The notes: generated by a model not told the origin, from the letters alone. Positions 26,825 to 37,491 are shown, counted from the stretch's first letter. The stretch is 64,000 bases of DNA from Anastatus disparis (GCA_017163975.1 JAFFSR010000220.1:17192001-17256000); one strand, 5' to 3'. Numbers and translations: made by a program.

Positions 26825-27910
26825 TTTTGAGAAAAAAAGATTCATTGAAAGGGTCAGCTACCTTTTCTTTTCTTGTTTTAAAATAGAGAATCCTTATTTG
26901 AAGAAAATATACGAGGTTTTACTCTGTTAAAAAAGGAAAATGCTGTTTTGAAAATGTTTCTTTTATATTCACAGGTGCATGTCGGCTTTCTTGAGAAAAA
27001 GTATCTTGCAGGGGGTCAAAGATTTCACATGCGAAAGTTTTTTAAGATGAAGAGACATTTATTGAAAGGGTTACTTGTATTCTTTTTTAACTTCTAAGAT
27101 ATTGTCTTAAGTTACTTTTTGTAAAATAAAATCTTTTGGAGAAAAAAGATTTATTGAAAAGGTCAACTACCTTTTTTCTTATTTTAAAATAGAGAATCCT
27201 TATTTGAAAAAGAAAATATACGAGGCTTTACTCTGTTAAAAAGGAAAATGCTGTTTTGAAAATGTTTCTTTTATATTTACAGGTGCATGTCGGCTTTCTT
27301 GAGAAAAAGTATCTTGCAGGGGGTCAAAGATTTCACGTGCGAAAGTTTTTTAAGATGAAGAGACATTTATTGAAAGGGTTACTTGTATTCTTTTTTAACT
27401 TCTAAGATATTGTCTTAAGTTACTTTTTGTAAAATAAAATCTTTTTGGAGAAAAAAGATTTATTGAAAGGGTCAACTACCTTTTCTCTTATTTTAAAATA
27501 GAGAATCCTTATTTGAAGAAGAAAATATACGAGGCTTTACTCTGTTAAAAAAAGGAAAATGCTTTTTCGAAAATATTTCTTTTTTCACAGGTGTATGTCT
27601 GTTTTCTTAAGAAAAAAGTATTTTGCAGGTGGTCAAAGATTTGACTTGCGAAAGTTTTTTGAGATAAAGAGTTATTTATTGAAGGATCAGTTGTATTGTT
27701 TTTTATGTATCAAAAAAAAGCAATGAATGCTTGAAGAAGATATATGAGACCCACCACTGCAAAAAATAAAATCTTTTTTCTTTTAAAAAATATTTTTCTT
27801 GATCCAGGTGTGTGTGTAAATTTCCTTAAGAAAAAACAGCTTTTTGCAGGCGATCGGAAATTTCACAAGCAAAAGTTTTTTTCAGAAAAGAGTTATTTAT
27901 TGAAAGGGTC
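26825..27910. repeat. 308-bp tandem repeat ladder, left arm
   Basis: Units of 308 bp are marked by GGTGCATGTCGGCTTTCTTG at about 26974 and 27282, with a diverged third copy 308 bp later (near 27591) and a shorter, more diverged fourth near 27808. The first two units are almost identical. Each full unit contains two copies of a TTTATTGAAAGGGT word and one TTGCAGGGGGTCAAAG word. The array sits between the terminus and the promoter of the spliced gene. Homogenised units decaying toward the gene suggest unequal exchange nearest the end. Confidence 0.85.
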
Positions 27911-28057
27911 ATAAAAATTAAATTTTTAGGCGTGTTTGTGCCCAACGGAGGATGGATGAAATTTCTCTAAGGGAGGTGTTTAATTTTTGGAGGGAAGTTT
28001 TTTCACCAATCATAGGTTTTTTTTTAATAAAAGAAAATCGGAAAGCCTAAATTTTCG

Positions 28058-28093
28058 TATATAAACTCTGACACGTGCCATAGTTTATCAGTT
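28058..28093 (+). promoter_or_regulatory. Core promoter of the left-arm gene (TATA + Inr)
   Basis: TATATAAA at 28058-28065 is followed by TCAGTT at 28088-28093, with the predicted start A at 28090, about 32 bp below the first base of the TATA box. This is the classical spacing for arthropod TATA/initiator promoters. The first ATG of the spliced reading frame lies 64 bp further on, at 28154. The same arrangement is mirrored in the right arm. Confidence 0.75.
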
Positions 28094-28153
28094 CTAAAAT
28101 TTTTCAACTTTTCTTGTTCACAAGAAAAAAAGGTTTTAAATAGAAGAAAAAAA

Positions 28154-29245
28154 ATGGATAATAATAATAATCCAAATAACCATATTGAAGTGCTTCGAGA
28201 AGAACCTGTTTGGGATCAACGTGAGGACAGAAATCACTTTCTCGACAACCTTAGGATAGTTCGCGAAAACGAATCAGCCTGTTTAGAGGAGGAACATGCT
28301 GTAGCATCAGCTACTACCGACTATCCTGAAGAGGTTGAAGTTATGGGAGAAGCAGAACATATGTTCCAGGTAAGATTAGAGGTCGAAGATAATGCTGTAC
28401 AATGGGCGCAGGAAGCTGAAGATAGACGGCAGCAAGGAGTGCGAGAAAGGCGCGAATTCCGTCAATTTGCAAGAGTCGAGTTCCGTAGACGCCGTGACTC
28501 TTATTCTTCTGGAGAGGAAGAAGAAGATAGACATCGGGTATGTATTTTAAAATTATTATTTTTTTTATTATAATTATTCAAAACTGGTAACATCATTACT
28601 TTCTTTTTTATTTACAGTCTCCTACGAGAGAGTTGCCGTCAATGCCTGAATTATATAGGGATCTTCGTCTTGCAGAACAGGTGTGTTAAAATTTTTTTTT
28701 ATGTGTTGTTTAGTTTCATATTTATTTTATTCTATTTAATTTTTGTATTTATTTTCATGTTGATTTCATTTTGTTCAATTTCATATTTATTGTCTTATTG
28801 ATATTTTATTTGATTTTTATATTTATTTAATTTCTTTTGAACATTTGTTTAATTTTTCCAGCAAGCTCAAGTAAGGAATCTTGAAAGAGCTGCACGCAGA
28901 TCTAGAAGGATGCAACGTTATACAAATCGTGCACGTAGATATGTACAGATGCAGAGGCCTGAAGATATATATGATACCAGTACAGAAGAGGATAGTAGTG
29001 GAATTGATTCAGGAATGGAAAGTGATCCTAATTTCATCGACGACTCCGAATGCGCGCCGCGACCCATAAATCTGGAAGTATACAACAGGTGTAACCATCT
29101 AACTGCTAGAGAGATTAGTGAAGCAAAAAAGACACATGCACGGGTAAGTTTTATTCATTATAATTATTTTTATTATTATTACAATTGCTTTCTCATAGAA
29201 AAAGCATTGTATCGATAAAAAAAATTTTTTCATTTTTTTCATTAA

Positions 29246-29297
<52 letters not shown>

Positions 29298-31168
29298 TGT
29301 GTGTGTGTGTGTGGATGTATGATTTCAGTTAGTAAACTGTATCTCGAAAACTACTCGATGGATTTGCTTCTAATTTTGCATGGAATTTAGTTTTTTGACT
29401 AACATTTCGATTTTTCGTTTTTTGTTTACTACTCGATGAATTTGCTTCAAAATTTGCACGGAAATTATTTGTGATTGCCCGGATAAAATAAATTTTTAAA
29501 ACTGATTTTCTTAGCTTAGTTTTAATTTTAGAGCATTTTGAAATTAAAAAAAAAAATGTTTCTATTTATTAAGCCAATAAAATCTTAAAAACTATTCGAT
29601 GGATTTACTTCAAATTTTCCATACAATTAAATTTTTCGATCAACTGGTGCGGAAGCTATTGAGAATTAGTTTTCTTAGCGTAGTTTTTTTTAGAATCATT
29701 TTAAGAATTTTTAGAAAATTTCGATTTTTCATTTTTTTTTGTATTTTACGTAAACTACTCAAAGAATTTGTTTGAAAATTTGAATGGAACTTAATTTCGA
29801 CTGCCAAAAGTATAAAAAATTTTGTAAACTAATTTTCTTAGCACACTTTTAATTTTAGAGCATTTTTAAAATTTTTATTTTTTTCTATTTTACGAAAATC
29901 ATTTGATAGATTTGCTCCAAAATTTGTATGCAATATATTCGCTACTGTCTGAGGAAAACAAGCTTTGGAAAACTAATTTTCTCAGCGCAGTTTTAATTTT
30001 AGAGTACTTTGAAAATTTTCAAAAAAATTTTTATTTTTCATTTATTTTTTATTTTGCGTAAACCATACTATAAATTTTCTCCAAAATTTTTATACAATTA
30101 ATTCGCTATTGTCTGAAAAAAATAAGCTTTTGAAAACTAATTTTCTTAGCGTGGTTACAATTTTAGAGAATTTTATAGATTTAAAAAAAAATTTCGATTC
30201 TTCTTTTCTTATTTTTTTTATTCTACGTAAAGTACTCGATAGATTTGTTCTAAAAATTGACAGTTAGATCTCTAAAATCACTCGATGGATTTGCTTCAAA
30301 TTTTGTATACCATCTATGTTTTTGTATAACTAGACGGGAAGCTATTGAAAATTGGTATTCATAGAGTAGTTTTTTTTATAGAGCCATAAATATAAACTGT
30401 ATTTATATATAAATATGATTGCATTTTATAAAGATTAGAAATTTTGTTGTCATCATTCTTTTTATTACTACATTATATCATTTTTTCAATAGAACAAATT
30501 TTTTTGTATTACTTGATGATTTAAAATAAAATTATAAATGATGAAAAAGCAAACAGCTGGCATATATGTTCGAAATTTATAAAGTACAATATGAGTAAAT
30601 ATTAATGTTAGACAATTTTTAATATTAAAATCACATTTAAATAAATATAAAAAAAATTAATGAAACTCAAAGAGCTCTATGAGAAAGCATTCCGCCAAAG
30701 CACTTGGCAGCGTTTTGTTATTAATACTACGAAAAATTTAATTTTGTAGATCCATATTCGAAATATATTTTTAAAAATTAAACATGGTGAAGACATGGAT
30801 GCCACCGCATGTTTAATTAGAGAAGGACTACTTCTCCTTGAAAAATGGGCCTGAAGTAAGCTTGTAAGTATTAACATTTTTTTTTTTTTTCAAACACATC
30901 AAATATCTGAATTGTTTTTTTTTTGTTTTAGTTATTGGAACTTGCGAATACTATATTTTCAAGTATTGGACACGTGACCTTCATAGCGCTTCCCTTAAGG
31001 ATCTCAAAGAAAGAATGGCAAGATAGTGCTGAAGTTTGGCGATTTTACTTAAAATTGCATAAATATTTAGAATATCACAAGAAAAATTTAAATGTTTTAT
31101 TGATTAGACGAGGAAATCGTTCGCGAACATACTATTCACGTTCTCGATATTGTCAAAATTTTCATTAA
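28154..31168 (+). CDS. Four-exon gene of unknown function (left-arm copy)
   Basis: Predicted coding exons are 28154-28537, 28618-28680, 28862-29143 and 30932-31168, with donors GTATGT, GTGTGT, GTAAGT and acceptors TTTACAG, TTCCAG, GTTTTAG. All three introns are phase 0 and the joined frame is open for 321 codons. The ATG was chosen as the first after the predicted start site; its context is A-rich. The product begins MDNNNNPNNH, is strongly acidic to about residue 70, then Arg/Glu-rich (RRQQGVRERREFRQF, RRRRDSYSSGEEEE). An Arg-rich basic block lies at about residues 157-181 and a Ser/Asp/Glu block at 188-210 contains DSGMES. The last exon is Lys/Arg-rich and ends CQNFH. There is no signal peptide or membrane segment. 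I recognise no domain; a nuclear, nucleic-acid-associated protein is a guess from charge. CAGGTAAGA at about 28367 is a possible alternative donor inside exon 1. Intron 3 carries a 1.5-kb repeat element. The last junction is the least certain. Confidence 0.65.
29186..30689. mobile_element. Repeat element A in intron 3 (left arm)
   Basis: It starts with TGCTTTCTCATAG (29186-29198), which forms a small hairpin with the following AAAAAGCA, and ends with the inverted copy CTATGAGAAAGCA (30677-30689). Inside are a GT run with a GCGCGC interruption (about 29247-29312) and a degenerate array with repeated words CTACTCGATGGATTTGCTTC and TTAATTTTAGAGCATTTT at roughly 134-164-bp spacing. No coding capacity is visible. 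Hairpin plus microsatellite plus internal tandem repeats resembles non-autonomous Helentron-type (HINE) elements; that classification is tentative. Confidence 0.6.
30690..30855 (+). pseudogene. Possible decayed exon in intron 3 (left arm)
   Basis: Directly after element A one frame reads FRQSTWQRFVINTT and, after an in-frame TAG, HGEDMDATACLIREG before a TGA. The composition looks coding and the frame is compatible with the phase-0 last exon, but two stops and the lack of a good acceptor argue against use. It may be a remnant of an exon truncated when element A inserted. The right arm carries the same stops. Confidence 0.35.
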
Positions 31169-31199
31169 CTGTAATTTAATGTTTTATAATTGTAGTAAA

Positions 31200-31378
31200 A
31201 TGAAAAAGTATGTAAAAGTATGGAAAAGTATGGAAAGGTATGAAAAAGTATGGAAAAAGTATGGAAAAGTATGAAAAAGTATAGAAAAAGTATGGAAAAG
31301 TATGAAAAAGTATAGAAAAAGTATGAAAAAGTATGGAAAATTATAGAAAAGTATGGAAAAGTATGAAAAAATAAAATA
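31200..31378. repeat. AAAAGTATGG minisatellite (left arm)
   Basis: About 16 tandem copies of a 10-11-bp unit, AAAAGTATGG or AAAAGTATGA, lie just after the stop codon of the spliced gene. An AATAAA at 31370-31375 at its far end could serve as a polyadenylation signal, putting the repeat in the 3' UTR. Confidence 0.9.
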
Positions 31379-31698
31379 TACACATCAAATTATTTTTCAA
31401 ATTATTTATTGAAAACTGTACATAATAAGAATGTATGAATGAATGAAAATTATTAAACATTATGCAATTGTTTTTATTTATCACCACCACTTATAATTAT
31501 TATTATATTTACATTGAATCATAAAAAGAAAATTTCAACAATAAAAATAAATATATATAACTTAAATTAATAAACATAATAAAATTAAATTTTTCTTTTT
31601 TATTTATTACACTAAAATACGTTGTGAAATACATCTTAGCTTATTCAAATAATCTCATTTTTATCTATCCAACTATTATGCTTGTTACTTAGACCTAA
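31379..31698. other. A/T-rich spacer between convergent genes (left arm)
   Basis: No gene is visible. The stretch lies between the 3' end of the spliced gene and the 3' end of the oppositely oriented integrase remnant. It holds AATAAA-type signals in both directions, including one (read on minus) about 90 bp beyond the integrase stop. Confidence 0.6.
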
Positions 31699-31983
31699 CT
31701 ACTTAACATATACACGTTTACCACTTTTCTTTAAAACTTTTTCTACTAAATAAATTTCTGGATACACAGTCTTTTGAATTTCCGTTTCATAAAAGCCGCC
31801 GGAGACTGGTTCATCATAATAATCTTTGACGTGGTAAGTTATAGGATTGGTTTTCACAACTCTTGTTATTGTGAAAATTTCAGTAGACCAATTTGGTGTA
31901 TAACCTTTTTCAAAAACTTGTTTTATCTTACTTATTCGCACTTTATCTCCTACTTTGAATTTTGGTTTTTTTACAGGTTTTTT
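31699..31983 (-). pseudogene. Polinton-type integrase C-terminal remnant (left arm)
   Basis: An open minus-strand segment of about 94 codons. Recognisable family features in order: PKFKVGDKVRISK, FEKGYTPNWSTEIFTI, VVKTNPITYHVKDY, GGFYETEIQK and VEKVLKKSGKRVYVK, then a stop. This is the SH3-like C-terminal region found in integrases of Polintons and related retroviral-type integrases. It stops where many relatives go on with a W..Y chromodomain core. The zinc-binding and DDE catalytic regions are absent: upstream the frame runs into repeat element B after only about 15 codons. In this arm a 7-A run keeps PVKKPKF in frame; the right arm has 6 A. It cannot be an active integrase. Confidence 0.8.
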
Positions 31984-32124
31984 TGCTTTCTCATAGAGAA
32001 AGCATTGTATTATTAAAAAAAATTTTTTTTTATTTTTTCATTAATTTGTACATATTTAGACTCAGGGAGTCGAAAAAAGTGGTTTCCAGAAAATGTCTGT
32101 ATGTGTGTGTGTCTGTGTGTGTGT

Positions 32125-32202
<78 letters not shown>

Positions 32203-33856
32203 CAGCGATGCCGAAAGTGGCAGAGTCAGAGAGGGAAATTCAAAAATGTGTAAAAAAAAAGTATTAAAATAAATAGTTTTCAAAATTTGATAATTAATAA
32301 ATAATTCTAAAAAACAAAGTTACTATAGCAAAATAATTTTTTTTCAATTTTTTACATTTTTTTGAGTTTAACGAAATTTTGTTTAACTCAAAAATGTAAA
32401 AAATAGATAGAAAATTATTTTGTTATAGTAACTTTATTATTTAGAATTATTTATTAATTATCAAATTTTAAAAACTATTTATTTTAATACTTTTTTTTAT
32501 ACATTTTTGAATTTCCTCTCTGACTCTGCCACTTTCGGCATCGCTGGTGTATGTATTCAGTACGCCAATAAGATCTCGAGAACTACTCGATGGATTAGCT
32601 TCAAATTTTGCATGCAATTTATTTTTTTGTCTAACTGGGGGGGAAGCTATTGAAAATTGATCTTCTTAGCTCAGTTTTTTTTTTAGAGCCATTTTAAGAA
32701 TTTTAAAAAAAAATTTTGATTTTTCATTTTTTTGATATTTTACGTAAACTACTCGAAGAATTTCCTCGAAAATTTGTATGAACATTATTTGCGACTGCCA
32801 AAAGAAGAAAAACTTTTACCAACTGATTTTCTTAGCGTACTTTTAATTTTAGAGCATTTTGAAAATTTTGGAAAAAATCTCTATTTTTCATTTTTTTCTA
32901 TTACACAAAAACCATTCGATAGATTTGCTCGAAAATTTTTATGGAAATCATTTGCAATGGCCTAAATAAAACAAGCTTTGAAAAACTTATTTTCTCAGTG
33001 CAGTTTTAATTTTAGAGCATTTTGAAAATTTTGAATAAAATTTTTCTAATTTTTTTTATATTTTACGTAAACTACTCGATGAAAGAGCTTCAAATTATGT
33101 ATGGAAATTATTTATGATTGTCAAAATAAAATGAACTTTTGAAAACTAATTTTCTTCAATTTTCTTAGCGCACATTTAATTTTAGAGCATTTTGAAAATT
33201 TTGAAAAAATTTTTATTTTTAATTTCTTTTCTATTGCACAAAAATCACTCGATAAACTTGCTCAAAAATTTTTATGCAAATTATTCACTATTATCTGAAT
33301 AAATCAAGTTTTGGAAAACTTATTTTCTTAGCGCAGTTTTAATTTTAGAGCATTTTGAAAATTTTGGAAAAAATGTTCATATTTCATTTTTTTTTCTATT
33401 ACACAAAAGCCATTCGATAAATTTGCTCAAAAATTTTCATACAAATTATTTGTCATTGCCTAATTAAAGCAAGCTTGGAAAAACTTATTTTCTTAGCGCA
33501 GTGTTAATTTTAGAGCATTTTATAAATTTTGAATAGAATTTCACTTTTTTTTTGGTATTTTACGTAAACTACTCGATGAAGTAGCTTAAAATTATGTATA
33601 GAAATTATTTACGATTGCCTAAATAAAATGAACTTTTGAAAACTGGTTTTCTTAGCGTAGTTGTAACTTTAAAGCGTTTTGAAAATTTTAAAACAATGTT
33701 TATTTTTAATTATTTGGTATTTTTTGTAAACTATTCGATGAAAATGTTCCAAAATTTGTATGCAAGTTATTGGTTATAGTGTTAAGAAGACAAGCTTAGG
33801 AAAACTAATTTTATAAACGCATTTTTAATTTTAGAGCATCATAAAATCACATTATG
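31984..33856. mobile_element. Repeat element B, truncated at the palindrome junction (left arm)
   Basis: It begins with the same TGCTTTCTCATAG end as element A, immediately upstream of the integrase remnant. It then has an A/T-rich piece, a GT run (about 32100-32200), an inserted hAT-type MITE, and an array of about eight units with a period near 164 bp (marker AGAGCATTTT at 32851, 33014, 33184, 33347 and 33512). No closing inverted end is found: the array runs straight to the point where arm symmetry stops. This suggests the duplication breakpoint lies inside this element. Confidence 0.65.
32203..32546. mobile_element. Palindromic hAT-type MITE with 8-bp TSD (left arm)
   Basis: A 344-bp, almost fully self-complementary repeat with ends CAGCGATGCCGAAAGTGGCA and the inverted match ending at 32546. 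The symmetry centre is near 32374 (GAGTTTAACGAAATTTTG and its mirror). It is flanked by GTGTATGT at 32195-32202 and 32547-32554. An 8-bp duplication and CAG-starting ends are typical of the hAT superfamily. It inserted into the GT run of element B and has no coding capacity. Confidence 0.85.
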
Positions 33857-34084
33857 CAAATGGCAAAATTAAGAAAGAATAAAATTCATATAGTTTTCGT
33901 AGGTATTAAGACAGCCTTGAATACAGAGGATAGGGACATTTATATTAAAATCGTATTTAAAAAAATAAAATTAAATTACTCTAATTAAAACTTTAGAAGA
34001 CTCTATCGTTCGTGTTTATATGTATTATAAGGTAGAGAAAAATGAATAACAACCATTTATACTCCTTGACTCTATCGATCTTAA

Positions 34085-34790
34085 CGAACTTTATTACAAA
34101 ACAATGATTATTCAAATGCCAACGTTTCGATCAATCTTGTGATCCTCTTCAGGGCAACTATAACAACAGAAATAAGAATTCTTTTATTTAAAAAATATTT
34201 TACAATAAACTTTTCGATTACAACATAAATATCAAACGCAGATGCCAACCAATTTACAAAAAAACCGCTTACACACTTACTTTTAGAAATTGATTTTTAA
34301 TCTTTACATAATTACATTATGTTTGAATGTAAGTCAAAAACGATCTTTACAGTCTACTTGTCATACAGCAAGTTTCGTCAAAGCTATTCGACATTACACT
34401 GACCCAACATATTCGCCAGAACAAAATTCAAATAAATCATCAAACACTTTCGTGTCTTAGCCCGTGTACCCCCTCCCCATGAAGGAAAAACGGTAACTAC
34501 GCCTGTCGATTTCTCACATTCAAACTGTTGATAATTCCTTTATATACGGTTTTTAAATTTTGTGTGTCAAATATGCGATTGATTGCATTTTCTTTGTAAT
34601 TATGGATATATAACATTTCACTAATGAGTCTCTTTTTTTCATTACTCTCTTGATCTAAAATTTTGATTTTGTCAAAATTAATATTATGGTTGTTATCACA
34701 CGCATCATAGCAAGTACAGATCTTTCGTCCGCCAACCTCAGCGACCTCTTATGTTCATACATTCTAATTTTACAAGAATCATAATATTTT
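34085..34790 (-). mobile_element. 5'-truncated Penelope-like retroelement
   Basis: Reading on the minus strand from about 34786 there is a frame with YEHKRSLRLADERS. A shift of frame near 34720 leads to a second open stretch (34748-34497) with DNNHNINFDKIKILD, EKKRLISEMLYIH and NRIFDTQNLKTVY before a TAG. This order matches the tail of the GIY-YIG endonuclease region in Penelope-like elements. A non-coding region of about 340 bp follows, then a hammerhead-like motif. The reverse transcriptase is missing. 5' truncation and an internal frameshift show it is dead. Confidence 0.72.
34117..34157 (-). ncRNA. Hammerhead-ribozyme-like motif of a Penelope-like element
   Basis: On the minus strand: TTGCC, then CTGAAGAG, GATC, an 8-nt loop, GATC, GAAACGTT, GGCA. 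TGCC/GGCA can form stem I, GATC/GATC stem II, and the self-complementary ACGT would need a partner molecule for stem III, as proposed for the minimal hammerheads of Penelope-like elements. The core CUGANGA...GAAA is present. One extra G separates it from the best stem II pairing, so activity is uncertain. Its place downstream of the retroelement frame agrees with the terminal-repeat location reported for these ribozymes. Confidence 0.6.
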
Positions 34791-36105
34791 GAAAATCATA
34801 ATGTGATTTTATGATGCTCTAAAATTAAAAATGCGTTTATAAAATTAGTTTTCCTAAGCTTGTCTTCTTAACACTATAACCAATAACTTGCATACAAATT
34901 TTGGAACATTTTCATCGAATAGTTTACAAAAAATACCAAATAATTAAAAATAAACATTGTTTTAAAATTTTCAAAACGCTTTAAAGTTACAACTACGCTA
35001 AGAAAACCAGTTTTCAAAAGTTCATTTTATTTAGGCAATCGTAAATAATTTCTATACATAATTTTAAGCTACTTCATCGAGTAGTTTACGTAAAATACCA
35101 AAAAAAAGTGAAATTCTATTCAAAATTTATAAAATGCTCTAAAATTAACACTGCGCTAAGAAAATAAGTTTTTCCAAGCTTGCTTTAATTAGGCAATGAC
35201 AAATAATTTGTATGAAAATTTTTGAGCAAATTTATCGAATGGCTTTTGTGTAATAGAAAAAAAATGAAATATGAACATTTTTTCCAAAATTTTCAAAATG
35301 CTCTAAAATTAAAACTGCGCTAAGAAAATAAGTTTTCCAAAACTTGATTTATTCAGATAATAGTGAATAATTTGCATAAAAATTTTTGAGCAAGTTTATC
35401 GAGTGATTTTTGTGCAATAGAAAAGAAATTAAAAATAAAAAATTTTTTCAAAATTTTCAAAATGCTCTAAAATTAAATGTGCGCTAAGAAAATTGAAGAA
35501 AATTAGTTTTCAAAAGTTCATTTTATTTTGACAATCATAAATAATTTCCATACATAATTTGAAGCTCTTTCATCGAGTAGTTTACGTAAAATATAAAAAA
35601 AATTAGAAAAATTTTATTCAAAATTTTCAAAATGCTCTAAAATTAAAACTGCACTGAGAAAATAAGTTTTTCAAAGCTTGTTTTATTTAGGCCATTGCAA
35701 ATGATTTCCATAAAAATTTTCGAGCAAATCTATCGAATGGTTTTTGTGTAATAGAAAAAAAATGAAAAATAGAGATTTTTTCCAAAATTTTCAAAATGCT
35801 CTAAAATTAAAAGTACGCTAAGAAAATCAGTTGGTAAAAGTTTTTCTTCTTTTGGCAGTCGCAAATAATGTTCATACAAATTTTCGAGGAAATTCTTCGA
35901 GTAGTTTACGTAAAATATCAAAAAAATGAAAAATCAAAATTTTTTTTAAAATTCTTAAAATGGCTCTAAAAAAAAAACTGAGCTAAGAAGATCAATTTTC
36001 AATAGCTTCCCCCCCAGTTAGACAAAAAAATAAATTGCATGCAAAATTTGAAGCTAATCCATCGAGTAGTTCTCGAGATCTTATTGGCGTACTGAATACA
36101 TACAC

Positions 36106-36562
<457 letters not shown>

Positions 36563-36680
36563 ACAGACATTTTCTGGAAACCACTTTTTTCGACTCCCTG
36601 AGTCTAAATATGTACAAATTAATGAAAAAAATAAAAAAAAATTTTTTTTAATAATACAATGCTTTCTCTATGAGAAAGCA

Positions 36681-36964
36681 AAAAAACCTGTAAAAAACCA
36701 AAATTCAAAGTAGGAGATAAAGTGCGAATAAGTAAGATAAAACAAGTTTTTGAAAAAGGTTATACACCAAATTGGTCTACTGAAATTTTCACAATAACAA
36801 GAGTTGTGAAAACCAATCCTATAACTTACCACGTCAAAGATTATTATGATGAACCAGTCTCCGGCGGCTTTTATGAAACGGAAATTCAAAAGACTGTGTA
36901 TCCAGAAATTTATTTAGTAGAAAAAGTTTTAAAGAAAAGTGGTAAACGTGTATATGTTAAGTAG
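36681..36964 (+). pseudogene. Polinton-type integrase C-terminal remnant (right arm)
   Basis: Mirror copy of the left-arm fragment with the same GDKVRISK, YTPNWSTEIF, YHVKDYYDEPV and FYETEIQK blocks and the same early stop after RVYVK. A 6-A run where the left arm has 7 breaks the frame just upstream of PKFKVGD, so the two copies differ in coding potential. AATAAA at 37055-37060 follows the stop by about 90 bp. No catalytic domain is present. Confidence 0.8.
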
Positions 36965-37290
36965 TTAGGTCTAAGTAACAAGCATAATAGTTGGATAGAT
37001 AAAAATGAGATTATTTGAATAAGCTAAGATGTATTTCACAACGTATTTTAGTGTAATAAATAAAAAAGAAAAATTTAATTTTATTATGTTTATTAATTTA
37101 AGTTATATATATTTATTTTTATTGTTGAAATTTTCTTTTTATGATTCAATGTAAATATAATAATAATTATAAGTGGTGGTGATAAATAAAAACAATTGCA
37201 TAATGTTTAATAATTTTCATTCATTCATACATTCTTATTATGTACAGTTTTCAATAAATAATTTGAAAAATAATTTGATGTGTATATTTT
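36965..37290. other. A/T-rich spacer between convergent genes (right arm)
   Basis: Mirror of the left-arm spacer. There is no gene; it contains the integrase-side AATAAA and A/T-rich sequence up to the minisatellite. Confidence 0.6.
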
Positions 37291-37464
37291 ATTTTTCATA
37301 CTTTTCCATACTTTTCTATAATTTTCCATACTTTTTCATACTTTTTCTATACTTTTCATACTTTTCCATACTTTTTCTATACTTTTTCATACTTTTCCAT
37401 ACTTTTTCCATACTTTTCATACCTTTCCATACTTTTCCATACTTTTACATACTTTTTCATTTTA
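37291..37464. repeat. AAAAGTATGG minisatellite (right arm)
   Basis: Mirror copy, read here as CCATACTTTT units. It lies beyond the stop codon of the right-arm copy of the spliced gene. Confidence 0.9.
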
Positions 37465-37491
37465 CTACAATTATAAAACATTAAATTACAG

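Larger units (their letters stand above)
26221..33856 (+). repeat. Left arm of the giant inverted repeat
   Basis: It matches the right arm in reverse complement from its first base to CATCATAAAATCACATTATG at 33856, where similarity stops abruptly. Length is 7,636 bp. The only non-length difference I found by eye in the coding part is T at 28365 versus the complement at 40299. Homopolymers and GT runs differ by a few bases. Confidence 0.95.
33857..34796. other. Unique spacer at the palindrome centre
   Basis: 940 bp not shared between the arms. Most of it (about 34085-34790) is the 3' part of a Penelope-like retroelement on the minus strand, listed separately. The remaining about 230 bp next to the left arm is A/T-rich with no recognised content. 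Confidence 0.8.

Noticed and set aside
28881..29069. Second reading frame over exon 3 of the unknown gene
   Set aside because: The overlapping frame is explained as a shadow; splice phase supports the other frame.
30677..30877. 66-codon minus-strand frame, mirrored at 37756-37983
   Set aside because: It is antisense to the decayed exon and ends inside intron/exon borders; the plus-strand reading is the more sensible one.
32062..32283. Poly-(Thr-His)/(Cys-Val) proteins at 32 and 36.4 kb
   Set aside because: These frames are by-products of GT/CA runs.
32732..32965. 77-codon frame in the repeat array, mirrored at 35730-35921
   Set aside because: It lies inside the 164-bp array of element B; neighbouring units do not keep the frame open.
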